From the NCBI GenBank assembly GCA_025330725.1, contig JAIWND010000003.1, positions 434,001 to 498,000 of the forward strand: a stretch of DNA of 64,000 nt, read 5' to 3'. The stretch comes from Chlamydoabsidia padenii. Lineage: Eukaryota; Mucoromycota; Mucoromycetes; Mucorales; Cunninghamellaceae. This document shows, piece by piece, positions 42,601 to 58,600 of this stretch. The translations under genes were made by a program, and so were the position numbers. Numbering within the stretch: the stretch's first letter is position 1; each line of letters opens with the position of its first letter. The notes beneath the pieces were generated by a model. That model was not told the origin of the DNA and did no database searches. It saw nothing but the letters and a program-made list of their open reading frames with translations.

Positions 42601-43545
42601 GTAACTGTGATTTTTTTGATGTATTGCTATTGGTGGAAGTTGTTGATACTTGTTTTGATGATAAACTAGGTGTTCGAGTAGATCGTCGCTGTGGTTGTTG
42701 TTGTTGTTGTTGTTGCTGTCTTTGTGATAATTGTGAAGCTGTCAATCCGACATACCGTTCGGCCCTGGAACCTTTAGTCACACGTGTTACAGTACGGCCA
42801 TTAGTTTGTTGCGGAGTTGATGAGTAAGGTGAGGGTGGTGAGAGTGATCTGATGGAGATGTCATCACGATCAAGTGGTGCTACTTTACTTGCCATAACAA
42901 AAATACCAGTTTCAGGAGGGCATGAGAAGTATTGTAACCTGTATATAAGAGAATATGTGATATGATTAGTACATTTAAGGAGTCAATTGGGAATTATTAT
43001 TATGTATGTACATACCCTTGGACACTGCCATCATTTTTGCCCGTGCCAATAATATCCAATTCAATACCAGCCCAGGTACCAGGTTTGAAGCGAGTGTCAC
43101 CCAAAAACCGAAGAGTGCCTACAATATTCATAGAATCCACCACCACACGTTCACCAATGTACAGGTTGGACATATCATCTTGAGGACCATTTGACTTTTG
43201 TTGTTGTTGAGCAAGATGTTGAGGAGGAATAGGTGGTGGTTTTACTGATAGTCGTTTTCGAGGTCCAGAAGGTTTTGGCGACGTGACCGAATTACGAGGA
43301 GAAGTCAAAGTAGTTTGAATAGACCCATAAGACGACATTGAGAATCTAGAAGAAGGTGAATCCAGTTCTTCATAAGATGATACAGAAGACCTTGACATTC
43401 TGGACGACTTGGATGCTTTTAATGGTGGCAAAGGAGGAGGATCGTGAATGGATTTTTTACGTCGCAAGTCTAGTGAAGGTTGCCTTTTCAATAGTTTCGT
43501 TGGTGGAGGTATACTAGTAGAGTTGGCACTAGGTAGTCGTGACAT
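39650..43545 (-). CDS. CLIP-170-like microtubule plus-end protein (CAP-Gly, coiled coil, zinc knuckles)
   Basis: Three exons in transcript order: 43545-43016, 42938-39794 and 39721-39650, giving 1248 residues. A Ser/Pro-rich basic N-terminus precedes one CAP-Gly domain (about residues 140-205), marked by GTLRFLGDTRFKPGTWAGIE, GKNDGSVQG and YFSCPPETGIFV. A second Ser/Gln-rich region follows, then a very long coiled coil (about residues 335-1160). Two CCHC-type knuckles end the protein (YCEICETSGHDLMSC and FCENCDEHGLHNTSSC). This is the CLIP-170 plan with a single CAP-Gly. CLIPs track growing microtubule ends, and the knuckles fold back or bind p150/dynactin in animals. The second knuckle is encoded by the last short exon. 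Confidence 0.92.
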
Positions 43546-44060
43546 TGTTGTTAAGTGTGTATGTATTGGAAGACGAGATGATAACAAGAAAGAAAGAGAG
43601 AGAAAAGGAAAAAATTCAAATCCTTGGATTAAAAAAAAAAATCACTCACAGTTCCACAAACAAAATCACGCCCTAAATTGAAAATTCAAACTCCTTTCAT
43701 ATGCCATAATTTACCATTATCCCTGTTCATCAAGATGGTTAATTCAATATCACTATTATATTAGCATTGATTAGCAATGTATTCATTGCTTCAAGGGAAA
43801 GGGATTAACTATTGTATAGATAAATAGATCATCATGGAGACGAACGCTTACGTTGATTGGATGAGCGGAGTTTGTACAACGATCCTTTCCATAAATAAAT
43901 TTCCCACCCACTTTTCCTTTTTGCTTCTCTTTTCTCTCTTCTCTTATCATTCATTATATAACCTTTTGTCCTGTTTTATTTCACTTCACCCTTTTAAGCG
44001 ACTCAGCTTTACTCCTTATTATCTATATCCCTTTTTATTTTTACTTTATATATACTCAAT
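43546..44060. other. Divergent intergenic region, CLIP-like / EDC1-like
   Basis: 515 bases of shared 5' sequence, A/T-rich with CT-rich leaders towards both genes. A weak motif copy (TTGAAAATTCAAAC, about 43678-43691) is present. No gene was seen. Confidence 0.5.
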
Positions 44061-44841
44061 ATGCCATCTACTCTAGCCATTGTACCAACCGTATCCTTAC
44101 CCAAGAAATCTAACAAGCCTATTACAATGACCAATCCAAACGTTGCCGTAGCTGCTATTTCTGATACCGTCACCTCCAACAACAAAAAAACGTTGTCTTT
44201 GCCTAAAAAGTCGACATCCTCTCCTTCAACAAGCAAACGCCAACGTAAACCTAAAACCAAGCAAAAGACCTTGGCTTTGGCATATGATACTTCCTCTCCT
44301 TCCTCACAAACTGAATCTGATGATACTGACAAGTCAACCAACACACAGAAGAATCAACAGCAACAACAATCACGTCGTCGTCGTCGTCATCCCAAGAAAT
44401 CCAACGCTCAGTCCAAACTGCAAGAAAACATGCCTTCTTCACCAGCCAACATCAAAAGGTAAAAATATATAAAACTTGATTCAAATGTAGCTAAATGAAA
44501 AAAAGAAGGATGGCTAATTATTACTTATTCTCCTTATCACATGCACATATAGACGCCGACGCTCTAATAGTGCTGTTATCTATGCTGGTCCTCACTTTAT
44601 GAACGATGCTCCGGCACCAAGCTCTCTGCCTCTACCTGGTAGTTTGATCACACCTACTCAATCTATCCCTTCACACCCAGAAAAAAAGCAACAACATCAA
44701 CAACAACAGCTACCTCTATATGAACAACATCGTCCTACTCTTTACGAACGCTCTCTTGCTGGTGATTACAAATCGTACCTTATGGATCCTATATCGGAAA
44801 TACAAGAAAAAGTACGCATCATACTCAGGATTCGTGCTTGA
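44061..44841 (+). CDS. EDC1/PNRC-like mRNA-decapping activator candidate
   Basis: Two exons, 44061-44458 and 44553-44841, give 228 residues. The protein is basic and low-complexity (Ser/Thr/Lys, Gln runs, an RRRRRH cluster). Its one conserved-looking element is YAGPHFMNDAPAPSSLPLPG, about 50 residues after the basic cluster. It fits the pattern YAGxxF...PxPSxLPxP of yeast Edc1/Edc2 and animal PNRC2. In those proteins the YAG part activates Dcp2 and the LPxP part binds the Dcp1 EVH1 domain. The rest is disordered, as in those proteins. The role in P-bodies is inferred from this motif alone. Confidence 0.6.
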
Positions 44842-45212
44842 TCAAATCCATCTCATCGGTATCTCTCTCTCTCTCTCTCCTGCTACACACTCTTACCAAC
44901 GACTATCTATACCCTCTACTCTCTTTCTCTCTTTCTACATACATATTGGCAACATGTGTATATTCCTACTGGTGTGTATCTTCTTCTGCCCTTTTTATTT
45001 TCCTTCCATTTGTATAGCATCCTATCCTTTGTTTTATATCTCTTTTACAACACTTTATCTTTTACTTTACTTACATTTGGAATACGGTTAATTGTAATGG
45101 AGCCCTCATTATATGTTTGGAAGGGTCTCTTTATACACACACACGCCGTCTCCCTTCTATATTTAGTCATATACCCGCAATCCTACCACCACTTTACGTA
45201 GCTATAGTCAAC

Positions 45213-45244
<32 letters not shown>

Positions 45245-45717
45245 GACATTTGTAATTCATGCCATTGTTTTTTTTTTAAATCCTCCTCATGGTAAAGGAT
45301 ATCTCTTATAACTCAATAAAGCCCTCGTTTTTTTTATATATGATATGGTATGATACAAGGAAACCAGGTACCAATTCGCCAACACTTAAAATAGAACTTG
45401 TGATGATTCTTGACGTCATAGTGCCTATTTTGGGTGATATGGCGAACAGGATTCCACTCATTACCCAAAGACTCATAATTATTGATCCATGGAACCAATA
45501 CAAACCTACTTGTCCCCCTTTATCTACTTTTTTGGTTTGATGCAGCTCATCAACTGTGTTCATTTATTCATTTGTTTCGGAATATCGGACATCTGATTTT
45601 GCCAGCCGCATGATCAAAAAGCGCATCGATTTTAAAACTCAATTTCCCCCTTTTCCCTTTTTCTTTTCTCTTTCTTTCTTTCTTTTGTAGATATCACTCT
45701 TTTTGAACATTAACACC
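44842..45717. other. Intergenic, pyrimidine-rich
   Basis: 876 bases with (CT)n stretches, a T tract (45211-45239) and no supported gene. An acceptor-like TTTTGTAG at 45683-45690 just before the next ATG may end a 5' UTR intron. Confidence 0.5.
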
Positions 45718-46422
45718 ATGAATCGTATACTAACATCAAGCCCAACTTTACCGGGTGCGTATTGTCATGATGTCAAGAATACTAATCCTTCCTCGGGTGC
45801 ATTAACCACTTGCCATCATGACAGCAGGGTGGAACCTACTCAACTGACTAACATGGCTATAGTATCACCCATCTTTTTCTCACCTTCTCTGACACCAGGA
45901 TCCCTACGGACATCTCTACCAGGCACTTGGGTGGATTCTTCACCTTATCAATTTAAACAAGACGCTGATACCAACAATGAAAAGGAAAACAACCATACAC
46001 TTTCCAACGCTCAACGGCATTATCACCAGCGATTTCAACAGCAACAACAAACAACACTAACCAAATGCTTATCGCCAGCCACTTCATCATCGCCAGTAGT
46101 AGATCAACTGGGTATGCATCAATTACGGGAAACCATTGCTTCTTTAAAGGAACGAGCTAGGCAATTGGAACAAACGGATTTGATGGTCAAAAAGAGTATC
46201 GAGATTGTTGCGAAAAAGCGATTATTGGCTCATCATCAACGGCGTCAGCATTCTCAATGGGACTGGTGTGATCAACCGAATGATTTGGTAGTGGGCGATC
46301 AAGACAATACTGGTGTACCTGTTTTGGATAATATGGATGATGGCGCTGAAACTGATCATAGCGAAGAAGAAGAAGAAGAACAAGAAGATGGATGCGGTGG
46401 CGACTGGGAATGGATAGACTAG
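45718..46422 (+). CDS. Unknown protein with central coiled coil and acidic tail
   Basis: A single exon of 234 residues from the ATG at 45718. The first ~130 residues are Ser/Thr/Pro-rich and disordered. Residues about 140-185 form a charged helix (LRETIASLKERARQLEQT, then KKSIEIVAKKRL) suited to a short coiled coil. The C-terminus is a run of seven Glu followed by GCGGDWEWID. I do not recognise it. It could be a regulatory or adaptor protein. Support is the long uninterrupted frame, codon use like its neighbours and a CT-rich leader. Confidence 0.65.
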   Translation: MNRILTSSPTLPGAYCHDVKNTNPSSGALTTCHHDSRVEPTQLTNMAIVSPIFFSPSLTPGSLRTSLPGTWVDSSPYQFKQDADTNNEKENNHTLSNAQRHYHQRFQQQQQTTLTKCLSPATSSSPVVDQLGMHQLRETIASLKERARQLEQTDLMVKKSIEIVAKKRLLAHHQRRQHSQWDWCDQPNDLVVGDQDNTGVPVLDNMDDGAETDHSEEEEEEQEDGCGGDWEWID

Positions 46423-46736
46423 TTATAGAACATGTTAGGTAGTTGATTCCCCTTTGATCTTAGTATATACATACACATCTTTTTATATTATATATAGTAC
46501 ACATAGTTACATTATACATATCTCCCTTTTTTTTTTATCATCATCTTTTTGGTACCACACTTATATAAATAAAATCCTACTTGCGTATTATGTCTTGTCT
46601 CCTGAACCTCACAGTGTGTGGGTAATTTTGAAATGCCGATTCGGATGTTGGACCATAAAAAGCGATCTTTTTTTTTTTCTTTTCTTTTTCTCGCTCCTTC
46701 TTCTCTCCTTTTACATTTACCTATTTAGACTCATCC
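46423..46736. other. Intergenic: CUT8 promoter
   Basis: TTTTGAAATGCCGA (46626-46639) lies about 100 bases before the Cut8 ATG, followed by a CT-rich leader. No gene was seen. Confidence 0.5.
46626..46639 (+). promoter_or_regulatory. Recurrent promoter motif, CUT8 copy
   Basis: TTTTGAAATGCCGA, same arrangement and spacing as at ClpX (18604-18616, inverted). Confidence 0.45.
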
Positions 46737-48010
46737 ATGTCTTACTCAAACAGCGTATTTAGACAGCAACAGAATCTATATCGCTCCTCACATTACATGT
46801 CCAAACCAAAGCAACCCACTTTTTATACACCACCTTCACCCAGTGCTTATTCCAATAAAGGTAAATCTCCCCACTGTCTCTAACTCATATTAATCATCAA
46901 CTTGAAACACTATCTGTATTACTCTCTCTAGGTCGAAAACGAAGGGCCTCGGAAGATGAAGAAATGACCATTGCCGATGTCCTTGTAGATCACCCCTCGA
47001 ATCAACTTGCTTCACCTTCAACTGTCATGGTGGATCGAAGGAATATGGATACTGGTCGTTTCACGAAAAGGAATCGTGGCACCATACATAAACAGTTTCC
47101 CATCAGCAAACTATTAGGTAATGTACCATCAACTTCTCCTACCTCCAAAAAAAAAAGAGAACCTTCGTCTCACTCACTCCCTTTTTGTTGTTGTATAGCC
47201 ACATTGGAAAAAGACAAGCTTGTGGAACTCATTAACGATCTTGTGGATGCTAATCCTCACCTACAACCAGAAATCGATGCCCACGTACCTGCACCAACAA
47301 CTCAATCTGTATCGATACTCATTAGCAAATTGGAAGCCAAACTTAATGATAGTTATCCTCCACATAGGCCTGGTAAAAACCGAGATGACTACAGCTTTCA
47401 TCGAGTCAAATCTTCTCTTATGGACATTGTGGTAAAGTAGGGTATGACTTGTAAATAAAATACGTATGGACTGATTTGATCTCTTTTTGATATATATAGA
47501 ACTCCTTGATTGAATATGCTGATCACTTTACAACTGAAAACGAACATCCCACGACTATCTTCTCATACCTTCATTCTGCCACCTGTACTGCGCATCGGCT
47601 ACCTACTTGGGATAATGATGGTAAATTCAATATTGATTGAAAATACGATGATTTAATCTTTTATGGTTTTAAACTATAGCGAATAATCAAATCAAACGAG
47701 ATCTTTATACTGAATTGGTCCAAAGGTGGTTGAAGGCGATTGATCTAGCTGCGGCGGAATTGGACCGAGGGAAGATATTTGGCCGTCAAGTAGTCACTGA
47801 ATGGGCAAAAGAGTAAGTAACAATCGATGACAGTCAACATAACTATACATACATATACCAATAATAAGAATGTCTTACTTTACATATAATAGAATCGCTT
47901 ATCATGGTGGGCAAACTCAAGAACTGTTTGGTCCTGTCAAGCAACGATTCACGGAAAGACTAGGCTGGGTCATCGGTATGGATACTGGCTCCTCTTCCTC
48001 AAGGTGGTGA
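46737..48010 (+). CDS. STS1: Cut8/Sts1 nuclear proteasome tether
   Basis: Six exons: 46737-46860, 46932-47117, 47199-47431, 47500-47620, 47680-47812 and 47893-48010, giving 304 residues. It has the basic N-terminus (GRKRRASEDEE, an import signal), the dimerisation segment (LEKDKLVELINDLVDANPHL) and the helical bundle (NSLIEYADHF, SYLHSATCTAHRLPTWDN, WLKAIDLAAAEL, GWVIGMDT) of the Cut8/Sts1 family. It anchors or imports the 26S proteasome at the nuclear envelope and is itself short-lived through N-terminal ubiquitination. The length is in the family range. Confidence 0.93.
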
Positions 48011-48267
48011 TTAGCTTCATCAACAATTCTACTTGAAATAGTTTAGTTATTCTTACACAAAATACCATATAGACTCACTCACTTTGACACACTATCCTTC
48101 TACACATGTATATATACTACCTTCTTATTGAAATAAACTCCGCCTAGGTTTCCCGGTGACTTGCTATCTTGGTTTTAAATCTCTTTCCCTCTCTCTCTCT
48201 CTCTTTTTTATTTAATAACTCTTTCTTCCTCTACTCATATTTATTCTTCCTCCTTCCAACACGAACC

Positions 48268-49893
48268 ATGTCAGACGATCAAGACTTTACCAATTTGTTT
48301 GGAACAGACGACGAAGCCTCGGATATTGATGATGGACGCTCACAATCTTCTCACGACAGTCAGCCATTGAATCGAAAACGACCAGGACAAATCTTGCCCT
48401 CAGATAATGACGACTCGGATGCAGGAAGCGATTCTATATTATACAAGCGACAAAAGAACGACGTGGATAACTTGTTTGGAAGTTCTGATGAAGAAGAAGA
48501 TGAAGAATCAAAAACACAACCATCCAGATCATTACATCGTGCTGACAGGTAAAAATAATAAAAAAAGAAACAATAAGAACAAGTAATGTCACTCTTTGTT
48601 TCTTACAATCATCTTGTACTTTGACGTAGCTACAAACGAACTATATCGGACGACAATGATGATGACGATGGCGATGATAACGAAGCTGGACGTCGACGAC
48701 CAAGTGACACCAATCTATATGGGGACGACGACGTAGGCGAAGATGACTACGATAATGCTCGACAACAGCAACGCGTGGAGGTGGAATTGAATATGCCAGC
48801 GTTACCTATACCTGACAGTGAAGATGGAAAGGTAAGGATATACGTGAAACAATGGATGAATGGTTAACATCGTTTATGTTTGGAGTACATAGTACTTTTT
48901 GGCCAAACTCCCTCGCTTTTTGGATATCGATATGAAACCATTTGAAGCTGATTCATTACAACTGGAAGTGGAAGAAGGCATGACCGAAGCTGAACAATTG
49001 GAATCCATTCGACAACAAGTGGAATCCACTATACGATGGAGACATAGGATTGACGAAAATGGAGAAGAGGTAAAAAGTAGTATTCTTATAGTATCTTAAA
49101 ACATGACACTTAATCTCGACTTTTCTATCTCTCTTTATAGAAAATCGAATCTAATGCTCATTTCGTTGATTGGGACGATGGGTCAAGATCGCTGATGATT
49201 GGCCAAGAATGCTTTGACGTAGTTACCAAGTCAATGAATGGACAAGAATACACCTTCTTACTCGCTCACCAAACCTCCTCTGGTGTCCTCGAGAGCCATA
49301 CTCAATTCACCGACCATATGACCTTCCAACCCAGCGATGTCCACAGTCTCACCCATCGCCATCTGACAGCCCATATCGCCGGAAAACACGTCAAAAAAAC
49401 TCGAACAAAGATGTTTTTCACGGAAATGGACCCTGAAAAACAAAAACAAGAATTGGAAGCCCAAGAAAACGAACGACTACGAGCAGCAAGGAAACTGGAC
49501 AGTCAACGACGAAGGACGGAATTACAATTTGATGACAGTGGCCGATTAAATGACTATGACTATGGCGACGATGAAGATTTGGAACGGGCTGGACGACGGG
49601 CTGGACGATCTGGTGGTGATGATACCCGAGCAAATCGTGCTTATGTGGGTCGTGGTGATGCTTACGATGAAGATTTTGTGGTGGATGATGAAGAATACGA
49701 TGAAGATGAAGAACGCGAACGAGAACAACGATTGGCTCAACTTAAAGGAAATGGTATGGATCGATATCGACAAAGGGACTCGGATGAAGAAGATGACGAT
49801 GAAGAAGTCGACGACGATGATGATGATGATGATGACGAACCAGTGGTGCGTCGAACTAAAAAACGACATGTAGAAAGTGATGATGATGAATAG
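48268..49893 (+). CDS. LEO1: Paf1 complex subunit Leo1
   Basis: Four exons: 48268-48548, 48630-48831, 48893-49069 and 49141-49893, giving 470 residues. Long acidic Asp/Ser/Glu ends flank the Leo1 core (about residues 160-330). Core signatures are ELNMPALPIP, LPRFLDIDMKPFE, TIRWRHRIDENGEE, SNAHFVDWDDGSRSLMIG and the HLTAHIAGKHVKKTRTKMFF block. It is a nuclear subunit of the Paf1 elongation complex, which supports H2B ubiquitination and H3K4/K36 methylation. Start at the first ATG, giving SDDQDF as the N-terminus. Confidence 0.95.
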
Positions 49894-50843
49894 ATGTATA
49901 CTACTGTAGTTGCTACCCCTCTCTTCTTTTTTTATTAATAAAATCCACTTTTTTATATCAACTTGTTTTTATGTTATTGTATTGGGAATAGGAATTGGAA
50001 TGTAGAATATCTAAACTAATGCTGGATGAATCCAGTTGGGTGAATTTTGTCCTTGTCTTTTGATTACCCTTATTGTATATGACCTCAGCTTAGGGTTTCT
50101 TACACTAGAGATCAACCCCACAGTTTTAAAACAATTATCCGTTCCCTGGAGGGAAAGAACTTGATGATTTTCAGACTGGGGAAACTTTTCCAGAAACCAT
50201 CCCCCGGATTCTCATTTAAACGAGATCGAATGGAAATAAAAAGATAGCCGATATGAACCGGTTACCTTCCGATGATCCGCAATAGATATTATCCGAATGG
50301 AGGATCATTTTGGCCCTTAGCTCAACATCTATAGCCGATATAGGTTAAACTCATTATTGATGAATACTAATTAGTTGTAATGATTGGTTCCAGGAATAGA
50401 TATCATGATATCATGATATCCGTTCTATGGGTGTTGTTCACCACCTGTCAAAAAAAAAGTCGGGGTTTACATTTGCATGATCGAGCATTGGTCTTTTTTC
50501 ACATCCTCGGATGTCTACCTCCCCCATTTCTCCACAGACAAGATTTTTCCACGGAGAAAGAAAGAAAGGGAAAAAGGGGTCGATGAGACATGGTATGTTC
50601 TCAAACCAATGAAAGCTATACCAATGATTTGCTGGGATTTAAAGAAAGAGGAGTAAAAACGTTGAAGCGGAATTTCAATCGCCGCTTTCATTCGAGATTC
50701 TTTCCATGGAGCCACTCCTATATAAAGTCATCAATGAAAGTGGCGGGAATTTGGACCCTATTTATTTTTAATTCTTTTCACATTCCCCCCCCCTTCTTCT
50801 TCTTTCTTTCCTTTTCATTCTCTTTGATTTATTATTTTTTATA
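49894..50843. other. Intergenic: LEO1 3' end and ACH1 promoter
   Basis: 950 bases. It includes a LEO1 AATAAA (49937-49942), a 22-base palindrome (50399-50420), GCGGAATTTCAA (50667-50678), a TATA box (TATATAAAG, about 50719-50727) and a C/T-rich ACH1 leader. Small open frames here have no support. Confidence 0.55.
50399..50420. repeat. Perfect 22-base palindrome of GATATC/ATG units
   Basis: GATATC, ATG-ATATC-ATG, ATATC forms a perfect palindrome: three GATATC-type cores separated by ATG/CAT. It is intergenic, about 430 bases upstream of ACH1. Confidence 0.8.
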
Positions 50844-53018
<2,175 letters not shown>

Positions 53019-53308
53019 ATTATATAGACATCACCCCTTCTTCCCATATATTATATATATTTCATCTATAGATTAGATTTAGCCTATATCATTAATCACC
53101 CCACCCATTCATTCATCACTTTTGTATATCAATCAATTAATATTAATAAAACATTTGTCTTTTTACATCATCATCATTCATATTGGCTAATGTATCATTT
53201 AATTTTATTGTTTTGGTATACGAAATAAAAGTAAAATGATAAAGAGGATAGACAAATACAACATTACTAACTACAACTACAAAAAAACAACTAGAACTAG
53301 ATTATAAA

Positions 53309-55019
<1,711 letters not shown>

Positions 55020-55122
55020 AATGGAGGGTATGTATAAAGTTGGGAGAGAGAGAAAAAAAAAAGAGAGAGAGAGAAGGAAAGTGACCTTGACACAAAAAAA
55101 AAAAAAAGATAATGGTCATCTG

Positions 55123-55135
55123 TTTTAAACCCCGC
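55123..55135 (+). promoter_or_regulatory. Recurrent promoter motif, CaM kinase side
   Basis: TTTTAAACCCCGC, 104 bases upstream of the kinase ATG, pointing away from that gene. Confidence 0.45.
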
Positions 55136-55492
55136 TTACAGCGAAGAGATGATTCCGATTAACGGACAGTAGTCTCTTTTTGTATAAATAATGGGAACCG
55201 TTGTATCATATGAATCCTTTGTATTTCCATTTAACCGACGCAGCAAATACAAACTCAAAGCAAAATGCTGTTTTTTTCTCTTTCATTTAACTTGTAAACG
55301 TTTTGTCGTCCTCTTTGTTTTTTGTGTATCGCTTTTTCAGGTTCTGTGTGAAAGTATATTGCTCTTGAGGTCCGATGCACAAGGATTGGATTTGATCAAG
55401 TCTTGTGATACATACATTAAACACACCTGGCGTCCCCCGTCTCATACATAAAAACAACTTCCTGATTTGGGCTACCCGTTTTGAGCCTCAAA

Positions 55493-55504
55493 GCGGCATT
55501 TCAA
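55493..55504 (-). promoter_or_regulatory. Recurrent promoter motif, phospholipase D side
   Basis: GCGGCATTTCAA, about 100 bases upstream of the phospholipase D ATG. Nearly the same sequence as the ClpX copy. Confidence 0.45.
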
Positions 55505-55604
55505 TTCCCATTTTTTTTCCAATGCGACAAGACCAAAAAAAAGGCCCAAGTGTTTCTTCTTCTTCCCCTTCTTCAACACTTTTTTTTTTTTTTACTTGAC
55601 GATA

Positions 55605-58600
55605 ATGTCAAACCCAATAGCAGACAATGTGGAATACTTTATGGAGCAAGAAGAACATATTCGACAAAGACAATTAATGGATCCTTATCAGCAAGGCGAT
55701 TATCATGGATATATTTTTGGACCTCATGGACACCAACACCATAATGATAGAAGCAGTATAAGCAACACTAGTCTATCATCGACGACATCCTCGCAGCAAA
55801 ACGATACTGAAGATGATATTCCTTACTTGGCAAAACGGTGGCACTCTCTCATGCGACGAATGTCAGTCACTATCCAACGTGAGGAAGGTACTCCTGATCG
55901 CGACATTCGTAGTGGTACCCCTCAACAACCAACTGAACATGAACGACAATTACTTTTGGCGATTCCTATTCCACCATGTATGGATGACCACTTACCCTCA
56001 ATAGAAGAAGTCGTCCAAGAAAATGCACGGGCGGTCAAACTGGCGGAACTCAAACCAAGCTACTTTGAACACCCCTTTGAATCAGATGATCATGATGAAT
56101 CGGAAGGTGAACAAGAGTACCAGCAACATACCAACATCGACAGTAACAGCCATATTAGCACGAATGTTTATGGCAATAATCATCATCCATCTATGACCAC
56201 TCTTACGCAGCAACATGTATCTCCTTTGACGAATCAGCAGGACAACAATGACAATAGCCTTTTTAGTCATCCTTTGGATCAACCTCATCCGCCTAAATGG
56301 TCCTCAAGTTATGACAGTCGTAGGGTGTCACCAGATGTACAGTCAAATATAATCGATCCTAATCATTCTTCACAGTCTGGGGGGAAAACACATGACGAGA
56401 CTGATCATCCAGGTAATAATCTTTGGATACTAATCATCATCATCACCATGGACAACTAACTTTTTTCTTATATATGTCAGATGACAAGAAGGCTCGTGCA
56501 AATTGGGGCAAGTCCATAGAAAAAATCAGGATTATGAACAGCTTTGTCAATGCTCATCAACGTCGATCAAGTATTGCCCCTCATATGTGGACAAAATACC
56601 CTTTGGCACCTTATTATCCTGCTGTCTTTGCTGTGCCTCATATTGCATACTTCTCTCGTGATGAACATGGTCGTAAGCCAGTAAGTATCGTACAAAAAGA
56701 AAGAAAAAAAAAACTCCCAATGCACTTTATCCTTGAACTTGACTTTTTTTATTTATTTATACTAGCCACCTATTCTCTTTGACATTCTTCAAGTTGGGAT
56801 CACGGACTCTGAAATCGACACCAGTGCAAAACGACTATGGACCTTCCGGATCGAATTACATTACGGTGAAATCAGGTGGGTAATCAAACGGACAATCATT
56901 GAATTCTACAACTTGCACTTGACCTTGAAATTCAAAGCGGCAGGTATAGGCAGTCATCTGGAACCTCCACCTCCCTTCCCTAGTCAACTGGCGCACTTGT
57001 GCAATGCAGCATTGACATCGATGCGAATTTCGCGTGGTGAAGAAGAAGATGATATGTCAACCGAAGTTAATATCAAACGGCGGGGCGCTTTGGAACAATA
57101 CCTCAAAGATTTGGTGCACAATTCTAGACTGGTGGTTAACTATGATCTCTGTGAATTTTTGGAACTCAGCGCGATCAGCATTGTCAAGGATATGGGTTGG
57201 AAGGGAAAAGAAGGCTACCTGGAACACAAGATTAATCCTACTTCTCTGAAACTATCGAGTGCCTTTAGGTGGATGAATCATTGGTCAAAAGAATGGATAT
57301 TATTACGGGACTCGTAAGTGCATTATATATACATATATATATATATATGACTGTTATGGGTAACTTACTTTTGTTGTATTAGGTATATTGCCTTTTGCAA
57401 AGACATAGGATCGACTTCATCATCAGAAGTTTTACTCTTTGATCAACATTTAAAAATCGACCGAGGCCATGGATCCTTTTCACCTTATCATCAAACTCAT
57501 ATCACCATCTCCAACAGTACACGCCGAATCGAAATAAAAGGACCAACAAACCGACATGTCGAAGAATGGATGGAATGTTTGAATACTATCAAATCCCAAA
57601 GCCCTTGGATTAGATGCCACCGCTTTAGATCTTTTGCACCTATCCGGCAAAATGCCAAGGTGAAATGGTTTGTGGATAGTCATGGTAAGAAGGTTAACAA
57701 GAACTGAAGAGATAGAAGAAAAAAGGATGACTAATCAAGGTTTATGTATTATATAGAATACTTTGAAGCCGTTGCTGATGCTCTCCTGTCTGCAAAGTCT
57801 GAAATTTACATTGAAGATTGGTGGCTGGTAATGTGATAAAACAGAAATGATCGAATGATCCACTTACTTTGATTCTTATTATAGAGCCCGGAACTGGTTG
57901 GTGGAAAACAAGGTTTATATCGACTCACTTGAACTCATATGTGCTAACCTCTTTTTCTTTCTTTCTAGTATTTACGAAGACCTCCCAAAGGCAATGAAGA
58001 ATATAGGCTGGATCGATTACTTAAACGCAAAGCTATCGAAGGGGTAATGATATACGTGGTTATCTACAAGGAAATGTCGGTGGCACTCCCTCTGGATTCT
58101 CAACATACTCGCGACTGGCTCCAAAACATCCACAAAAACATCAAAGGTACATATAGTTGTAATAATAATAAAAAAGAGATCGGACTATTGATACATACTT
58201 GGCTTGTTATTGTAGTTTTAAGGCATTCGGATATCACATCACCTCTTTGGGCTCATCATGAAGTAAGTGAAAGAAGAAAAAAAAAAGAAACCTTTAATAT
58301 GGTCATACTAATTCTCTAATCTCCCTTTAGAAAATACTTGTAATTGATTCTCGACTGGCTTTTATTGGGGGTTTGGATCTCTGTTTTGGGTAAGGTATAA
58401 AAGAACAGTATGCATGAATCATTTTTAAACCCCGAGATTTGTAGGCGATATGACACTCAGACCCATGACTTGACGGACTACTCTCCTGTAGGGGAATGCT
58501 CGGAGATCTTCCCTGGACAAGATTACTCAAACCCTCGAATCAAGGACTTTATTAAAGGTAAGGGTATATATCAATCGACTAATCAATCAGGGCGACTTAA

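Larger units (their letters stand above)
55020..55604. other. Divergent promoter region, CaM kinase / phospholipase D
   Basis: 585 bases between two start codons. Motif copies lie at each end, about 105 bases from the respective ATG: TTTTAAACCCCGC (55123-55135) and GCGGCATTTCAA (55493-55504). A GTATAAATA box lies near 55181-55189. No gene was seen. Confidence 0.55.

Noticed and set aside
45306..45563. Minus-strand 85-codon frame in the EDC1-like/unknown-gene interval
   Set aside because: No splice sites, no domain, A/T-rich chance frame.
49546..49869. Minus-strand Ile/Phe/Val-rich frame opposite the LEO1 acidic tail
   Set aside because: Antisense of GAT/GAA runs.
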